NCBI RefSeq assembly: GCF_014287815.1
Contig: NZ_JACOOQ010000014.1
Coordinates: 16,820 to 80,819 of the forward strand
Source: Clostridium lentum
Lineage (GTDB): Bacteria; Bacillota; Clostridia; Clostridiales; Clostridiaceae
Length of the DNA: 64,000 nt
Direction of reading: 5' to 3'
This document shows, piece after piece, positions 34,604 to 43,763 of the stretch. The position numbers and the translations under genes are program-made. The notes below the pieces were generated by a model. That model made no database searches, had not been told where the DNA came from, and saw nothing but the letters and a program-made list of their open reading frames with translations. The first letter of the stretch is position 1. Every line of letters begins with the position of its first letter.

Positions 34604-36007
34604 TTATTTAGTTATTTTTTCTTGTAGGTATTTGTCTATGGCTTTTGCTGCCTTTTTACCTGCACCCATAGCCAGTATAACTGTAGCTGCACCTGTAACA
34701 GCATCTCCACCTGCATAAACTCCTTCTTTAGTAGTGAGACCTGTTTCTTCGTCAGCAACAAGACATTTCCACTTATTAATTTCTAATCCATCAGTCGTAG
34801 AAGCAATAAGTGGGTTTGGTGATGTTCCAAGAGACATTATCACTGTATCTACTTCAATAACAAACTCTGAACCTTCAATGGGCATAGGTCTTCTTCTTCC
34901 TGAATCATCTGCTTCTCCTAGAACCATCTTTACACATTTTATTCCCTTTACCCATCCGTTTTCATCACTTAATATTTCTACCGGGTTAGTAAGTATATGA
35001 AAAATTACTCCTTCTTCCTTTGCATGATGTACTTCTTCTTTTCTTGCTGGAAGTTCTGACTCACTTCTTCTATAGACTATATGTGATTCAGCTCCTAATC
35101 TTAACGCTGTCCTTGCTGCATCCATGGCAACATTTCCACCACCTACTATTGCAACCCTTTTACCAATTTTCACAGGAGTATCATAATCCTCTCTAAAAGC
35201 TTTCATTAAATTTACTCTCGTTAAAAATTCATTGGCAGAAAATACTCCATTGGCACTTTCTCCAGGTATACCCATAAATTTTGGCAGTCCTGCACCTGAA
35301 CCGATAAATACAGCCTTAAATCCCTCTTCATTCATTATTTCATCAATAGTTATTGTCCTACCTACAATAACATTTGTTTCTATATTAACACCTAATTTTC
35401 TGATATTATCAATTTCAGCCTTAACAACTTCTTCCTTAGGAAGTCTAAATTCTGGAATTCCATATACAAGCACTCCACCTGGTTCGTGAAGCGCTTCAAA
35501 TATGGTAACATCATACCCTTTTTTAGCTAAATCACCAGCACAAGTAAGCCCTGCAGGCCCAGATCCAATTATAGCTACCTTTATATTATTTGACTCTTCT
35601 TTAAAAGATACATCAACATAATTTTCCCTAGCCCAATCTGCTGCATACTTTTCTAGCTTTCCTATGGCCAATGGTTCCCCTTTAATTCCTAATACACATT
35701 TTCCTTCACATTGACTTTCTTGAGGACATACTCTTCCACAGACAGCAGGAAGAGAACTATATTTAGCAATTTCTTTAGCTGCTCCTTCAATATCATTATC
35801 CTTAATATAATTTATAAATTCCGGTATATTTATTGATACAGGACATCCTTCTATACATTGAGGATTTTTACAATGAAAGCATCTCAATGCTTCTTTAACA
35901 GCTCTCTCATTATCATATCCCAAGCATACTTCCATAAAATTTTTAGCTCTTTTTCCCGGTTCTTGTTCATTAACTGCCACTCTTTTCATTCTATCTGACA
36001 TCGCCAT
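34604..36007 (-). CDS. nfnB: NfnB (SudA/GltA-like) subunit of NADH-dependent ferredoxin:NADP oxidoreductase
   Basis: The 467-residue flavoprotein belongs to the glutamate-synthase small-chain family. It has two N-terminal [4Fe-4S] cysteine groups (CFHCKNPQCIEGCP and CGRVCPQESQCEGKC), an FAD motif VAIIGSGPAGLTCAGDLA, and an NADPH motif VAIVGGGNVAMDAART. Paired with the ferredoxin-reductase-type gene just upstream, it is best read as NfnB of the electron-bifurcating transhydrogenase rather than glutamate synthase; no large glutamate synthase subunit is present. The start is the ATG at 36007, which overlaps the nfnA stop (TAATG) and has GGAGGTGG seven bases upstream. An in-frame ATG 18 nt earlier is inside nfnA. 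Confidence 0.9.
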   Translation of the reverse strand: MAMSDRMKRVAVNEQEPGKRAKNFMEVCLGYDNERAVKEALRCFHCKNPQCIEGCPVSINIPEFINYIKDNDIEGAAKEIAKYSSLPAVCGRVCPQESQCEGKCVLGIKGEPLAIGKLEKYAADWARENYVDVSFKEESNNIKVAIIGSGPAGLTCAGDLAKKGYDVTIFEALHEPGGVLVYGIPEFRLPKEEVVKAEIDNIRKLGVNIETNVIVGRTITIDEIMNEEGFKAVFIGSGAGLPKFMGIPGESANGVFSANEFLTRVNLMKAFREDYDTPVKIGKRVAIVGGGNVAMDAARTALRLGAESHIVYRRSESELPARKEEVHHAKEEGVIFHILTNPVEILSDENGWVKGIKCVKMVLGEADDSGRRRPMPIEGSEFVIEVDTVIMSLGTSPNPLIASTTDGLEINKWKCLVADEETGLTTKEGVYAGGDAVTGAATVILAMGAGKKAAKAIDKYLQEKITK

Positions 36008-36897
36008 TAATTTCCACCTCCACAACCACAGCCGCCATGCTTATGAATAATTCCTTCTTCCATTCTTAAAAGCGCTCTTCCTTCTTCTGTCTTATATAAA
36101 GTTTGTCTTCTCATAGATTCATCAAAATCCACTAAATGCCCATCAAATTCTGGTCCATCAACACAAGCAAATTTTACTTTGCCTCCAACAGTTACTCTGC
36201 AAGCTCCACACATACCTGTCCCATCCACCATTATTGGGTTTAAGCTTACTGTAGTCTTAATATTTAACTCCTTAGTAAGCTTGGCCATAAACTTCATCAT
36301 AATCATTGGCCCAATTACTATGGCATGATCATATTTTTTATTTTCATTATTCACTAAATGATTTAGCATATCTGTAACTCTTCCATTAAATCCATAACTA
36401 CCATCATCAGTGGATACATAAAGATTTCCTGCAACCTTTTTCATTTCGTCTTCTAAAATAATAAGATCTTTTGTTCTTGCTCCAATAATCACATCTGCTT
36501 TTATTCCTTGCTCATAAAGCCACTTAACTTGCGGATATACCGGAGCTGCTCCTACACCTCCAGCAACAAATAAAATATTCTTTCCTTTAAGATTATCAAC
36601 AGCTTCATATATTAGCTCACTTGGTTGCCCTAAAGGCCCTGCAAAATCCTCTACATAATCTCCTATTTCATATTGTGCCAATTCCCTTGTGGCAGCACCT
36701 ACAGTTTGAAACACAATAGTTATAGTACCTTTATCCCTATCATAATCTGCAATGGTTAATGGAATTCTTTCTCCTTTTTTATCATTTCTTATGATTATAA
36801 ATTGACCTGGTTTTGCTGATTTTGCAACCCTAGGTGCTTCTATATCCATTAAGTATATATTGGAGGTAAGATATCTTTTGTCTGTTATTTTATACAT
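36007..36897 (-). CDS. nfnA: NfnA (SudB-like) subunit of NADH-dependent ferredoxin:NADP oxidoreductase
   Basis: A 296-residue ferredoxin-NADP reductase-type protein. It has the FAD barrel with ERIPLTIADYD, an NAD-binding domain with FVAGGVGAAPVYPQV, and a C-terminal [2Fe-2S] cluster: MCGACRVTV with a preceding Asp in DGTGMCG and a later Cys in FACVDGPEF. The tail HKHGGCGCGGGN adds two cysteines that may or may not bind metal. With nfnB it oxidises NADH and reduced ferredoxin to make two NADPH. The stop overlaps the nfnB start (TAATG), so production is coupled. Confidence 0.9.
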   Translation of the reverse strand: MYKITDKRYLTSNIYLMDIEAPRVAKSAKPGQFIIIRNDKKGERIPLTIADYDRDKGTITIVFQTVGAATRELAQYEIGDYVEDFAGPLGQPSELIYEAVDNLKGKNILFVAGGVGAAPVYPQVKWLYEQGIKADVIIGARTKDLIILEDEMKKVAGNLYVSTDDGSYGFNGRVTDMLNHLVNNENKKYDHAIVIGPMIMMKFMAKLTKELNIKTTVSLNPIMVDGTGMCGACRVTVGGKVKFACVDGPEFDGHLVDFDESMRRQTLYKTEEGRALLRMEEGIIHKHGGCGCGGGN

Positions 36898-36929
36898 TAC
36901 TTCACTTCCTTAACAATTTTTAAATAAAA

Positions 36930-38096
36930 TTATAGTTCAACATCATTTCCATAGTATGTGCAGACTAACAGTTTTTCCATTGTCTTATCATCAATTGTTC
37001 TAGGATTTGATGATGTACATGCATCAAGAACAGCATTATGAGCTATAAACTTAACATTTGAAGTAAACTCATCTTCAGTAATTCCATATTCTTCCATAGA
37101 TGCAGGTATACTTAACTTTTTATTAAATTCCCTTATCTTATTTATCAATAAATCTGTAGATTCTTTATTATCTTTTCCTTTTACTCCTAATACTTCTGCA
37201 ATATCTGCATATCTATCTTCACAAGTTTTTCTATTATATTGGATTACATACGGTAAGAAAATAGCATTAGCACATCCGTGAGGTATGTGGAATACTGCAC
37301 CAACTTTATGTGCCATTGAATGAACTATTCCAAGTAATGCATTACTGAATGCCATTCCTGCAAGACATTGTGCTTCATGCATTAATGCTCTACATTCTTC
37401 ATTTCCTTTATAAGACTTTATTAAATTTTCATCAATCATTGATATAGCTTTTAGAGCTAAAGGATCAGTAAAATTAGATCTTAAAGATGCAGTATAAGCT
37501 TCTATTGCATGAGTAAGTGCATCCATTCCTGTATGCGCCACTAATTTAGGTGGCATTGTCTGTGCTAAATCTGGATCAATAATTGCAATATCTGGAGTTA
37601 TATTAAAATCAGCTATAGGATATTTTATTTTAGCCTTATAATCAGTGATTACAGAAAACGCTGTTACTTCTGTAGCTGTACCTGAAGTTGATGGTATTGC
37701 CACAAATTTAGCCTTTTGTCTAAGTTCAGGAAGTCCAAAAGGTACCACTGCTTCTTCAAATGTAAATTCAGGATATTCATAAAAAATCCACATTGCTTTG
37801 GCTGCATCTATTGGAGATCCCCCTCCCATAGCAACAATTAAATCCGGTTCAAAATCTCTCATCATTTCTGCACCCTTCATAACTGTTTCCACTGAAGGAT
37901 CTGGTTCAACACCTTCAAATAAAACAACTTCCATTCCAGCTTCTTTTAAATAGCTTTCTACCTTATCTAAGAAGCCAAACCTCTTCATTGAGCCTCCACC
38001 AACTACAACTATAGCCTTTTTAGCCTTAAGAGTCTTTAAAACTTCTAATGAACCTTTTCCATGATAAATATCTCTTGGTAATGTAAATCTTCTCAT
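36930..38096 (-). CDS. Iron-containing alcohol dehydrogenase (ADH4/Fe-ADH family)
   Basis: The 388-residue protein has VVVGGGSMKRFG near the start, MGGGSPIDAAKAMW for NAD(P) binding, IPSTSGTATE, and the metal residues in GMDALTHAIEAY, MAHKVGAVFHIPHG (three His on this helix). The family reduces aldehydes to butanol, ethanol or propanediol; the exact alcohol cannot be told. I start it at the ATG of MRRFTLP, where GGGGAGG lies upstream; an in-frame ATG 27 nt earlier has none. It precedes nfnA by about 30 nt, so it may share a transcript and draw NADPH from Nfn. Confidence 0.92.
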   Translation of the reverse strand: MRRFTLPRDIYHGKGSLEVLKTLKAKKAIVVVGGGSMKRFGFLDKVESYLKEAGMEVVLFEGVEPDPSVETVMKGAEMMRDFEPDLIVAMGGGSPIDAAKAMWIFYEYPEFTFEEAVVPFGLPELRQKAKFVAIPSTSGTATEVTAFSVITDYKAKIKYPIADFNITPDIAIIDPDLAQTMPPKLVAHTGMDALTHAIEAYTASLRSNFTDPLALKAISMIDENLIKSYKGNEECRALMHEAQCLAGMAFSNALLGIVHSMAHKVGAVFHIPHGCANAIFLPYVIQYNRKTCEDRYADIAEVLGVKGKDNKESTDLLINKIREFNKKLSIPASMEEYGITEDEFTSNVKFIAHNAVLDACTSSNPRTIDDKTMEKLLVCTYYGNDVEL

Positions 38097-38139
38097 AATA
38101 TTTCTTTCCTCCCCTATATTCATATATTTTTACTAACTT

Positions 38140-38166
38140 TAATACTAAAGTTTATTTTTAGTATTA
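38140..38166. promoter_or_regulatory. Perfect 10-bp inverted repeat upstream of the alcohol dehydrogenase
   Basis: TAATACTAAA (38140-38149) and its complement (38157-38166) are separated by 7 nt, about 45 nt upstream of the ATG. It could be an operator or a leader hairpin. It is not a Rex site (TTGTGAANNNNTTCACAA). Confidence 0.45.
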
Positions 38167-38198
38167 ATTACATAATATACCAAAATTATTTTAAAAAA

Positions 38199-38234
38199 AA
38201 GAAGTTTTATGCTTTTTTATACATAAAACTTCTT
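38199..38234 (-). terminator. Terminator of the second DHH phosphoesterase gene
   Basis: AAGAAGTTTTATG (38199-38211) pairs with 38222-38234 over a 10-nt loop; T8 follows in the minus direction. Confidence 0.9.
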
Positions 38235-38243
38235 AACTTTAAA

Positions 38244-39197
38244 TTATTTATTAAATTCCCTACAGTTATCATCCATATCTTTTATTATATTGTTTATAAC
38301 ATCCCAAGATGCAACTGAAGCACCAGCAGCTAACATATGTCCACCACCGCCATATTTAAAAGCAATATCATTTACTCTAGGTCCATTAGATCTAAATTCA
38401 CAAAAGATGCTTCCATCTTCTTTTTCAGCAAAGAAATGCCAATTTATTATCCCTGCTGTATCTTGAAGTGCATTAACCATTCTTACTGCTTTTATAGGAG
38501 TTAATCCATATTTGACCACGTTATCATAAGTAATTTTTAAATAAGCTACTCCATTTTCTGTTTTTTCATAATTGCTATAGATAAAACCTAAGAATTTTAG
38601 TTCTTCTTCTTTTCTTCTATAGAGATTAGCGTAAATATCTTTTGTTTGTAAATCAAAAGTTATTGTTGGCAGTTTTTTAAACAGCTCTGTTGGATTATCT
38701 ACATAGGCAAATCTTCCTGTATCGCCAATAATACCTGTATATAATGCTTTTCTACCATTATATTCAATCTTTAATCTATCACTATTTGCTAAGTAAAAAT
38801 CTAATATCATTTCACTGCATGATGAATATTCAGTATCTACCCATGTTAAATCTTCAAAAGGAGCATCAAAAGGTTTATGATGATCAATTTTTATTATATA
38901 ACCACAATCCATAAAGCTTTGATTATCTACTCTTTCTTTATTAGACACATCCACAATAATAGCCAAAGTATCTTTATCACATACAACACTTTCATCCATA
39001 GTTCCAATATATCCTAATTTTTCTAAATGTTCTCCTAACAAATATACCTTCTTATCTGGATATGTACTTTCTATTATACTTTTTAATCCATTTTGTGAAC
39101 CATATGAATCTGGATCAGGAAATACATGTCTAAATATCGCTATTTTATCAAATTCTTCTATTTTTTCTAAAATATTCTTGATTAATATTTTTTTCAT
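38244..39197 (-). CDS. DHH-family phosphoesterase, second NrnA-like paralogue
   Basis: The 317-residue protein has HVFPDPDSYGSQNGL (a variant of the first DHH motif, with Asp-Pro-Asp-Ser), LAIIVDVSNKERV, KIDHHKPFD (DHH signature) and TGRFAYV in the first domain. The DHHA1 domain ends with GGGGHMLAAGAS. It is thus a full DHH-DHHA1 enzyme of NrnA type, acting on short RNA oligomers, pAp or cyclic dinucleotide products. It differs from the nrnA inside the infB operon and is a single-gene unit with its own terminator. Confidence 0.88.
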   Translation of the reverse strand: MKKILIKNILEKIEEFDKIAIFRHVFPDPDSYGSQNGLKSIIESTYPDKKVYLLGEHLEKLGYIGTMDESVVCDKDTLAIIVDVSNKERVDNQSFMDCGYIIKIDHHKPFDAPFEDLTWVDTEYSSCSEMILDFYLANSDRLKIEYNGRKALYTGIIGDTGRFAYVDNPTELFKKLPTITFDLQTKDIYANLYRRKEEELKFLGFIYSNYEKTENGVAYLKITYDNVVKYGLTPIKAVRMVNALQDTAGIINWHFFAEKEDGSIFCEFRSNGPRVNDIAFKYGGGGHMLAAGASVASWDVINNIIKDMDDNCREFNK

Positions 39198-39288
39198 AAG
39201 CTATACTCTCCATTATTATTTTATGTTAAGCATTATTATAATACTTAACATATTATTATATCAAATTTCTATTTAAATTCAAGAAAAA

Positions 39289-39312
39289 ACCTACCTAGCA
39301 AACTAGGTAGGT
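39289..39312 (-). terminator. Terminator of the ugp-like operon
   Basis: ACCTACCTAG (39289-39298) and its complement (39303-39312) with a 4-nt loop, followed by T6 in the minus direction. Confidence 0.92.
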
Positions 39313-39332
39313 AATATTTTATATAAATATTA

Positions 39333-40655
39333 TTAGTTACGTCCTATTGATGTTTGAACTTGTGATACTATATCATCAACTAAAACTTCAACATCTTTAA
39401 TACTTCCTGACATAAACGCTTCATACTTTTCTTGAGCTACTGTTCTTGCTGATTGAGCATTGTTTATAGCTGGTGTATAGTATGCATATGGAAGTGATTT
39501 TTGAGCTACATTGTATACTTGGCTGTATAATGAAGTTTCATCATTTAAAATATTTTTAACTATTTCTGTTTCAACTGCTGATTTTCTTACTGGAAGATAT
39601 CCTGTAGCAGTTGCAAATTTAGCAGTATTTTCTGCATTTGTTGCAAACTTTACAAACTCGTAAGCAGCATATTGAGCTTCTGCACTTACATTGTTAGTTA
39701 CAAATAATGAAGCTCCTTGTTGCATAACTGCTTTATCTTTTCCTTCAAATACAGGTACTTCTACAACCGCAATTTCAAAAGCTCCATCATTGTTTAAGTA
39801 TGCATATCCTGCTGAAGAACCTTGGTAACATAACATTTTTTGATTAACAAAAGGATTTGAAAGGAATTTATCTTCCCCAGCAATTCTGAAAGCTCCACTT
39901 TCTGCTTGTTTTTGGAAGAATGTCATATATTCTCTAACCCATTCATTATCAACATTAATAGTACCTTTTGAGTCAACAAAATCAAGTCCATCCATTTTTA
40001 ATGATGAAATAAAAGCATTTGAAGAAGAGTCAAAACCAAATCCTGCTACACCTAATTCTGTAACAGCTTTATTAGATATTTCTGCTAACTTTTCAAAAGT
40101 TAAGTCTTCTAAATCTTCTAAAGTATACCCTAAACTTTCTAACATGTTTTTATTAACATATAATACTTCTGTTGATTTAGTCATTGGAAGTCCATAAACT
40201 TCTCCGTTATTCCATTGAGATGTTTCTTGAATGAATGCATCTACAAAATCATCCATTTCATCAGCCATACCAACATTTTTATCATTGATAAATGAAGATA
40301 AATTAACTAACTTCTTGTCTTCTATCAATCCAGTAGCTACGTCTGGATAAACATTTATAATAGCTGGTAAACTATTTGATTGTGCTGCTGAAATTACTTT
40401 TTTGTTAAGGTCTACAATAGATCCTTGGCTAATGGCGTTTACTGTAATTCCTTTATCATTTGTTGCATTAAAATCTTCAATTATTTCATTTAATACCTCA
40501 GCTTGTCCCCCATTCATATAATGCCACATTTCAATTGTAATTGGTTTAGTTAATTCTGTAACCATATCACCATTTTCTGATTTACTAGAACATCCAGCTA
40601 ATGATGTCATCACTAGTGTACTAGAAAGTAAAGTTGCTAAAAGTCTTTTTTTCAT
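39333..40655 (-). CDS. ABC transporter sugar/glycerol-3-phosphate-binding lipoprotein, UgpB-like
   Basis: A family 1 extracellular solute-binding protein. The signal has lipobox SLAGC with Cys-22. The mature part starts ITIEMWHYMNGGQAEV, like UgpB (a Trp-His-x-Met start). It later shows GYLPVRKSAV, typical of the UgpB C-lobe, and ends with a short basic tail. I start it at the ATG of MKKRLLA, as AGAGGTGA precedes it; an in-frame GTG 9 nt upstream is part of that site. The permeases and ATPase are upstream in the same operon. Glycerol 3-phosphate is inferred from resemblance and nearby plsY; sugar remains possible. Confidence 0.85.
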   Translation of the reverse strand: MKKRLLATLLSSTLVMTSLAGCSSKSENGDMVTELTKPITIEMWHYMNGGQAEVLNEIIEDFNATNDKGITVNAISQGSIVDLNKKVISAAQSNSLPAIINVYPDVATGLIEDKKLVNLSSFINDKNVGMADEMDDFVDAFIQETSQWNNGEVYGLPMTKSTEVLYVNKNMLESLGYTLEDLEDLTFEKLAEISNKAVTELGVAGFGFDSSSNAFISSLKMDGLDFVDSKGTINVDNEWVREYMTFFQKQAESGAFRIAGEDKFLSNPFVNQKMLCYQGSSAGYAYLNNDGAFEIAVVEVPVFEGKDKAVMQQGASLFVTNNVSAEAQYAAYEFVKFATNAENTAKFATATGYLPVRKSAVETEIVKNILNDETSLYSQVYNVAQKSLPYAYYTPAINNAQSARTVAQEKYEAFMSGSIKDVEVLVDDIVSQVQTSIGRN

Positions 40656-40728
40656 TAAAGTCACCTCTGTAATAATATTTATATATATTTATATAAAGAG
40701 ATAGGCTATGAACCTCACTCTAAATATC

Positions 40729-41556
40729 TTAACCCTTTGTTCCACCTAATGAAATACCATTCATAATTTTCTTATGTAAGAATACATAAACACCTACAAT
40801 TGGAACTGTTATTATAGATGATGCTGCCATTAATAACTCATATTGATTACCTGCATCTGATTGGAAAGCTGTAAGACCTGTGGCAAGTACTCTCATATTT
40901 TCATTATTAGTTACTAATAACGGCCATAGGAAAGCATTCCAAGAATTGATTCCAACCAAAATTGATATAGTTATTATTGATGGTTTTGCTATTGGAACTA
41001 AAACTTTCCATAAGAATTTCCAGTCTCCTGCTCCATCGATTTTAGCTGCATAATAAAGTGGCTTTGGTACTGTTAAGAAAAACTCTCTTAACATATATAT
41101 ATATAATACACTTGCCGCATAAGGTATAAATAATGATGTATATGTATCAATCATTCCTAAGTTAGATATAGTTTTAAAGTTATTAACTATTAAAACTTCT
41201 CCTGGAATCATCATTGATGCAATAAATATTGAAAATATTAAATCTCTACCTTTAAACTCTAAGTGAGAGAATGCAAATGCTGATAAGATAGAAATTACAA
41301 CTGTACTTACTATACTTAATACTGTTACTATAATTGTATTTATAAAATATCTTCCAAATGGAGCCATGCTAAATGCTGTGCTATAATTAGACCACATTAC
41401 ATTCTCCGGTAGCATTGTTGGTGGTGTCTGAATAACTTCAAATCCTGACTTTAATGATGATGAAATCATCCAATAAAACGGAAATACAGTTATTATAGCA
41501 AAAATAACTAGTAGAAAATATTTTATAGCTACTCTGAAATTATTTTTTTGGTTCAT
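40729..41556 (-). CDS. ABC transporter permease, UgpE/MalG-like
   Basis: A 275-residue inner-membrane permease with six predicted helices. It has the binding-protein-dependent EAA loop, visible as YYAAKIDGAGDWKFLWKVLVPIAKPSI, which meets the ATPase. Small-residue helices are typical of UgpE/MalG. The start follows AAGGAGTG, and the gene lies 11 nt downstream of the second permease. With that gene, the lipoprotein and the ATPase it makes a complete importer. Confidence 0.92.
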   Translation of the reverse strand: MNQKNNFRVAIKYFLLVIFAIITVFPFYWMISSSLKSGFEVIQTPPTMLPENVMWSNYSTAFSMAPFGRYFINTIIVTVLSIVSTVVISILSAFAFSHLEFKGRDLIFSIFIASMMIPGEVLIVNNFKTISNLGMIDTYTSLFIPYAASVLYIYMLREFFLTVPKPLYYAAKIDGAGDWKFLWKVLVPIAKPSIITISILVGINSWNAFLWPLLVTNNENMRVLATGLTAFQSDAGNQYELLMAASSIITVPIVGVYVFLHKKIMNGISLGGTKG

Positions 41557-41567
41557 TTCTGCACTCC

Positions 41568-42434
41568 TTAATAGTGAATCTTATTACGTGTTATTACTTT
41601 TTGTACCATCGTAACTGTTAATATAATCAGTAATAATATAACTGACGCTGCAAATGCAAGTGGGAAATCTTGATCTCCGTAAAATCTATCGATTATATAT
41701 CTTACAACTGTAGATACCTTTCCATCTAGCGTTCTTCCTCCAAATAAAACATACACTTCAGTATAAACCTTAAATGAAGCTATTAAACTAATCATGTACG
41801 TATATGCTATCATCGGCGATACTAGAGGAATTGTTATCTTTCTAAAAATTGTACTTCCCTTAGCTTGATCAATTTTAGCAGCTTGATAGTATTGTGGATT
41901 AATTGACGCAATACCAGTAGTTAATATTAATGTATTGAATGCTAAACTCTTCCATACAGCAAAAATAATTAATGCTGTCATTGCATACTTTGGATCATTA
42001 AGCCAATTTATTTTATCAACTCCTAATAATCCTAATAAGTAGTTAATTATTCCATATTCACTATTAAATAACCATGACCATACTAATCCAATAGCTACTA
42101 CTGAAGTTACATACGGTAAGAAATAAACACTTTGGAAAAATCCCCTTACAGTTTTATTCTTTATATTCGCTAACGCATTAGCAAGAATTAAAGAAATAAA
42201 TACTGATGAAAATGGAACAACTACCGCATAAATTACAGTGTTTAATAGCGACTGAATAAATCTCTTATCATTAAACAAGTATTGATATGTACCAAATCCA
42301 AATTGGAATCCTGCTGCTTTTGTTTCATCAAAACTGAAGATTATAGTATATATTATTGGATAAAATACAAATACCCCTAATAATACAAGCGCTGGTAATA
42401 AATATATATATCCTTTGCGATTTTTCTTTAGCAT
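41568..42434 (-). CDS. ABC transporter permease, UgpA/MalF-like
   Basis: A 288-residue permease. It starts MLKKNRKGYIYLLPALVLLG, has six helices, and carries the EAA-type loop YYQAAKIDQAKGSTIFRKITIPLV. It overlaps the ATPase gene by 7 nt, so expression is coupled. Its partner permease follows at once. It forms one half of the membrane channel. Confidence 0.92.
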   Translation of the reverse strand: MLKKNRKGYIYLLPALVLLGVFVFYPIIYTIIFSFDETKAAGFQFGFGTYQYLFNDKRFIQSLLNTVIYAVVVPFSSVFISLILANALANIKNKTVRGFFQSVYFLPYVTSVVAIGLVWSWLFNSEYGIINYLLGLLGVDKINWLNDPKYAMTALIIFAVWKSLAFNTLILTTGIASINPQYYQAAKIDQAKGSTIFRKITIPLVSPMIAYTYMISLIASFKVYTEVYVLFGGRTLDGKVSTVVRYIIDRFYGDQDFPLAFAASVILLLIILTVTMVQKVITRNKIHY

Positions 42435-43471
42435 TTTGTTATAAACGCCTCACTTTCAGCATCAAACACATAACTCTTACCAAGCTTAGGTCTAACTATT
42501 AATTCTTTTCCTTCTTCAATTTCAAATTCTTTTTCTACAAGCATCTTGTATTCTGTTTGATTATGAGTAAGAGTAAGTAATCTTTCTCTTCCTAATATTT
42601 CAACAGTTTTTACAATTGTCTTTAAACCACTTTCTGCTACTTCAAAATCTTCTGCTCTAACTCCCATTAAAACATTCTTTTTATCTAACGGTAAGTTATT
42701 TACTTCAAGAGAATCTACCTTTGCAATTCCATTTTCAACATTTAATGGTATGAAGTTCATTTCTGGACTTCCTATGAATGAAGCAACAAATTTATTACAA
42801 GGATTCATGTAGATATCACTTGGTGATGATATTTGTTGTATATCACCATCTTTCATTAAGACAATTTCATCTGAAATACACATTGCTTCTTCTTGATCAT
42901 GTGTTACAAATATAGCTGTAACTCCTGTTTCTTTTTGGATTCTTCTTATTTCTTGTCTTGTTTCAACTCTTAATTTTGTATCTAAGTTTGATAAAGGCTC
43001 GTCCAATAATAATATGTCTGGCTTTTTAGCTAAAGCTCTTGCAATAGCAACTCTTTGTTGCTGTCCACCTGAAAGTTGTGCTGGCTTTTTATCTAACTGG
43101 TCTGCAATTTTAACTATTCTTGCAACTTCTTCAACTCTTTCAGATGCTTCTTTCTTATCCCACTTAAGATTCTTTAAAGGGAACATGATGTTTTCTCTAA
43201 CAGTCATGTGTGGATAAAGTGCATAGTTTTGAAAAACTAATCCTATTCCCAATTGTTCTGGTTCTAATCCTGTAACATCCTTATCTCCAAAGAATATCTT
43301 TCCACTATGTACTTTATGAATTCCTGAAATAGTAAAAAGTGTTGTTGATTTTCCTGAACCTGATGGACCTAGTAACGACACTAACTTTCCCTTTGGAATT
43401 TGTAATGTAACGTCATTAATAGCCGTAAAGTCACCAAATTTTACAACTAGATTTTCTAGTCTTATTCCCAT
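42428..43471 (-). CDS. ABC transporter ATP-binding protein, UgpC/MsmK-like
   Basis: The 347-residue ATPase of a carbohydrate-type importer. It has Walker A GPSGSGKST (about 35-43), Q-loop FQNYALYPHMTV, signature LSGGQQQRVAIARAL (about 137-151), Walker B ILLLDEPLSNLD, and the switch His in VTHDQEEA. A C-terminal TOBE-type regulatory domain is present. It is the first gene of the operon, with a promoter at about 43558-43587 and a GAGGTG ribosome site. MsmK-type ATPases can serve several importers, so it may have more than one partner. Confidence 0.95.
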   Translation of the reverse strand: MGIRLENLVVKFGDFTAINDVTLQIPKGKLVSLLGPSGSGKSTTLFTISGIHKVHSGKIFFGDKDVTGLEPEQLGIGLVFQNYALYPHMTVRENIMFPLKNLKWDKKEASERVEEVARIVKIADQLDKKPAQLSGGQQQRVAIARALAKKPDILLLDEPLSNLDTKLRVETRQEIRRIQKETGVTAIFVTHDQEEAMCISDEIVLMKDGDIQQISSPSDIYMNPCNKFVASFIGSPEMNFIPLNVENGIAKVDSLEVNNLPLDKKNVLMGVRAEDFEVAESGLKTIVKTVEILGRERLLTLTHNQTEYKMLVEKEFEIEEGKELIVRPKLGKSYVFDAESEAFITKC

Positions 43472-43542
43472 TGATAATTCACCTCATGCTTTATTTACTT
43501 TTTAAGTTACTTGTACGAATTTTTTATTAACCACCAATAATC

Positions 43543-43620
43543 TTTCGCACCCTATTCAGAATACGATATTTTTCTACCAAATGTCAACTTATTTTCGCAT
43601 TTTATATGACATATTTCGCT
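43543..43620 (-). promoter_or_regulatory. Promoter of the ugp-like operon with three GCGAAA boxes
   Basis: TTGACA (43582-43587), 18-nt spacer, TATTCT (43558-43563) on the minus strand. Three direct GCGAAA boxes (minus strand) lie at 43543-43550, just past the start site, and at 43593-43600 and 43614-43620, upstream of -35. They point the same way and sit 50 and 21 nt apart. They may bind a dedicated regulator. Confidence 0.55.
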
Positions 43621-43703
43621 TGTAGTATATTTCTTAACATAAATTTAATATTTATTTTAACAATACATAAGTAATACATATATCACTTTACAATAAATAT
43701 CTC

Positions 43704-43732
43704 TTGCATAATTTTCAAATGTAAAATATTAT
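43704..43732 (+). promoter_or_regulatory. Sigma-A-type promoter of plsY
   Basis: TTGCAT (43704-43709), 17-nt spacer, TATTAT (43727-43732), about 30 nt ahead of the ATG at 43764. Confidence 0.5.
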
Positions 43733-43763
43733 AATGTATGTAATATATAAAAAGGAGATATTT

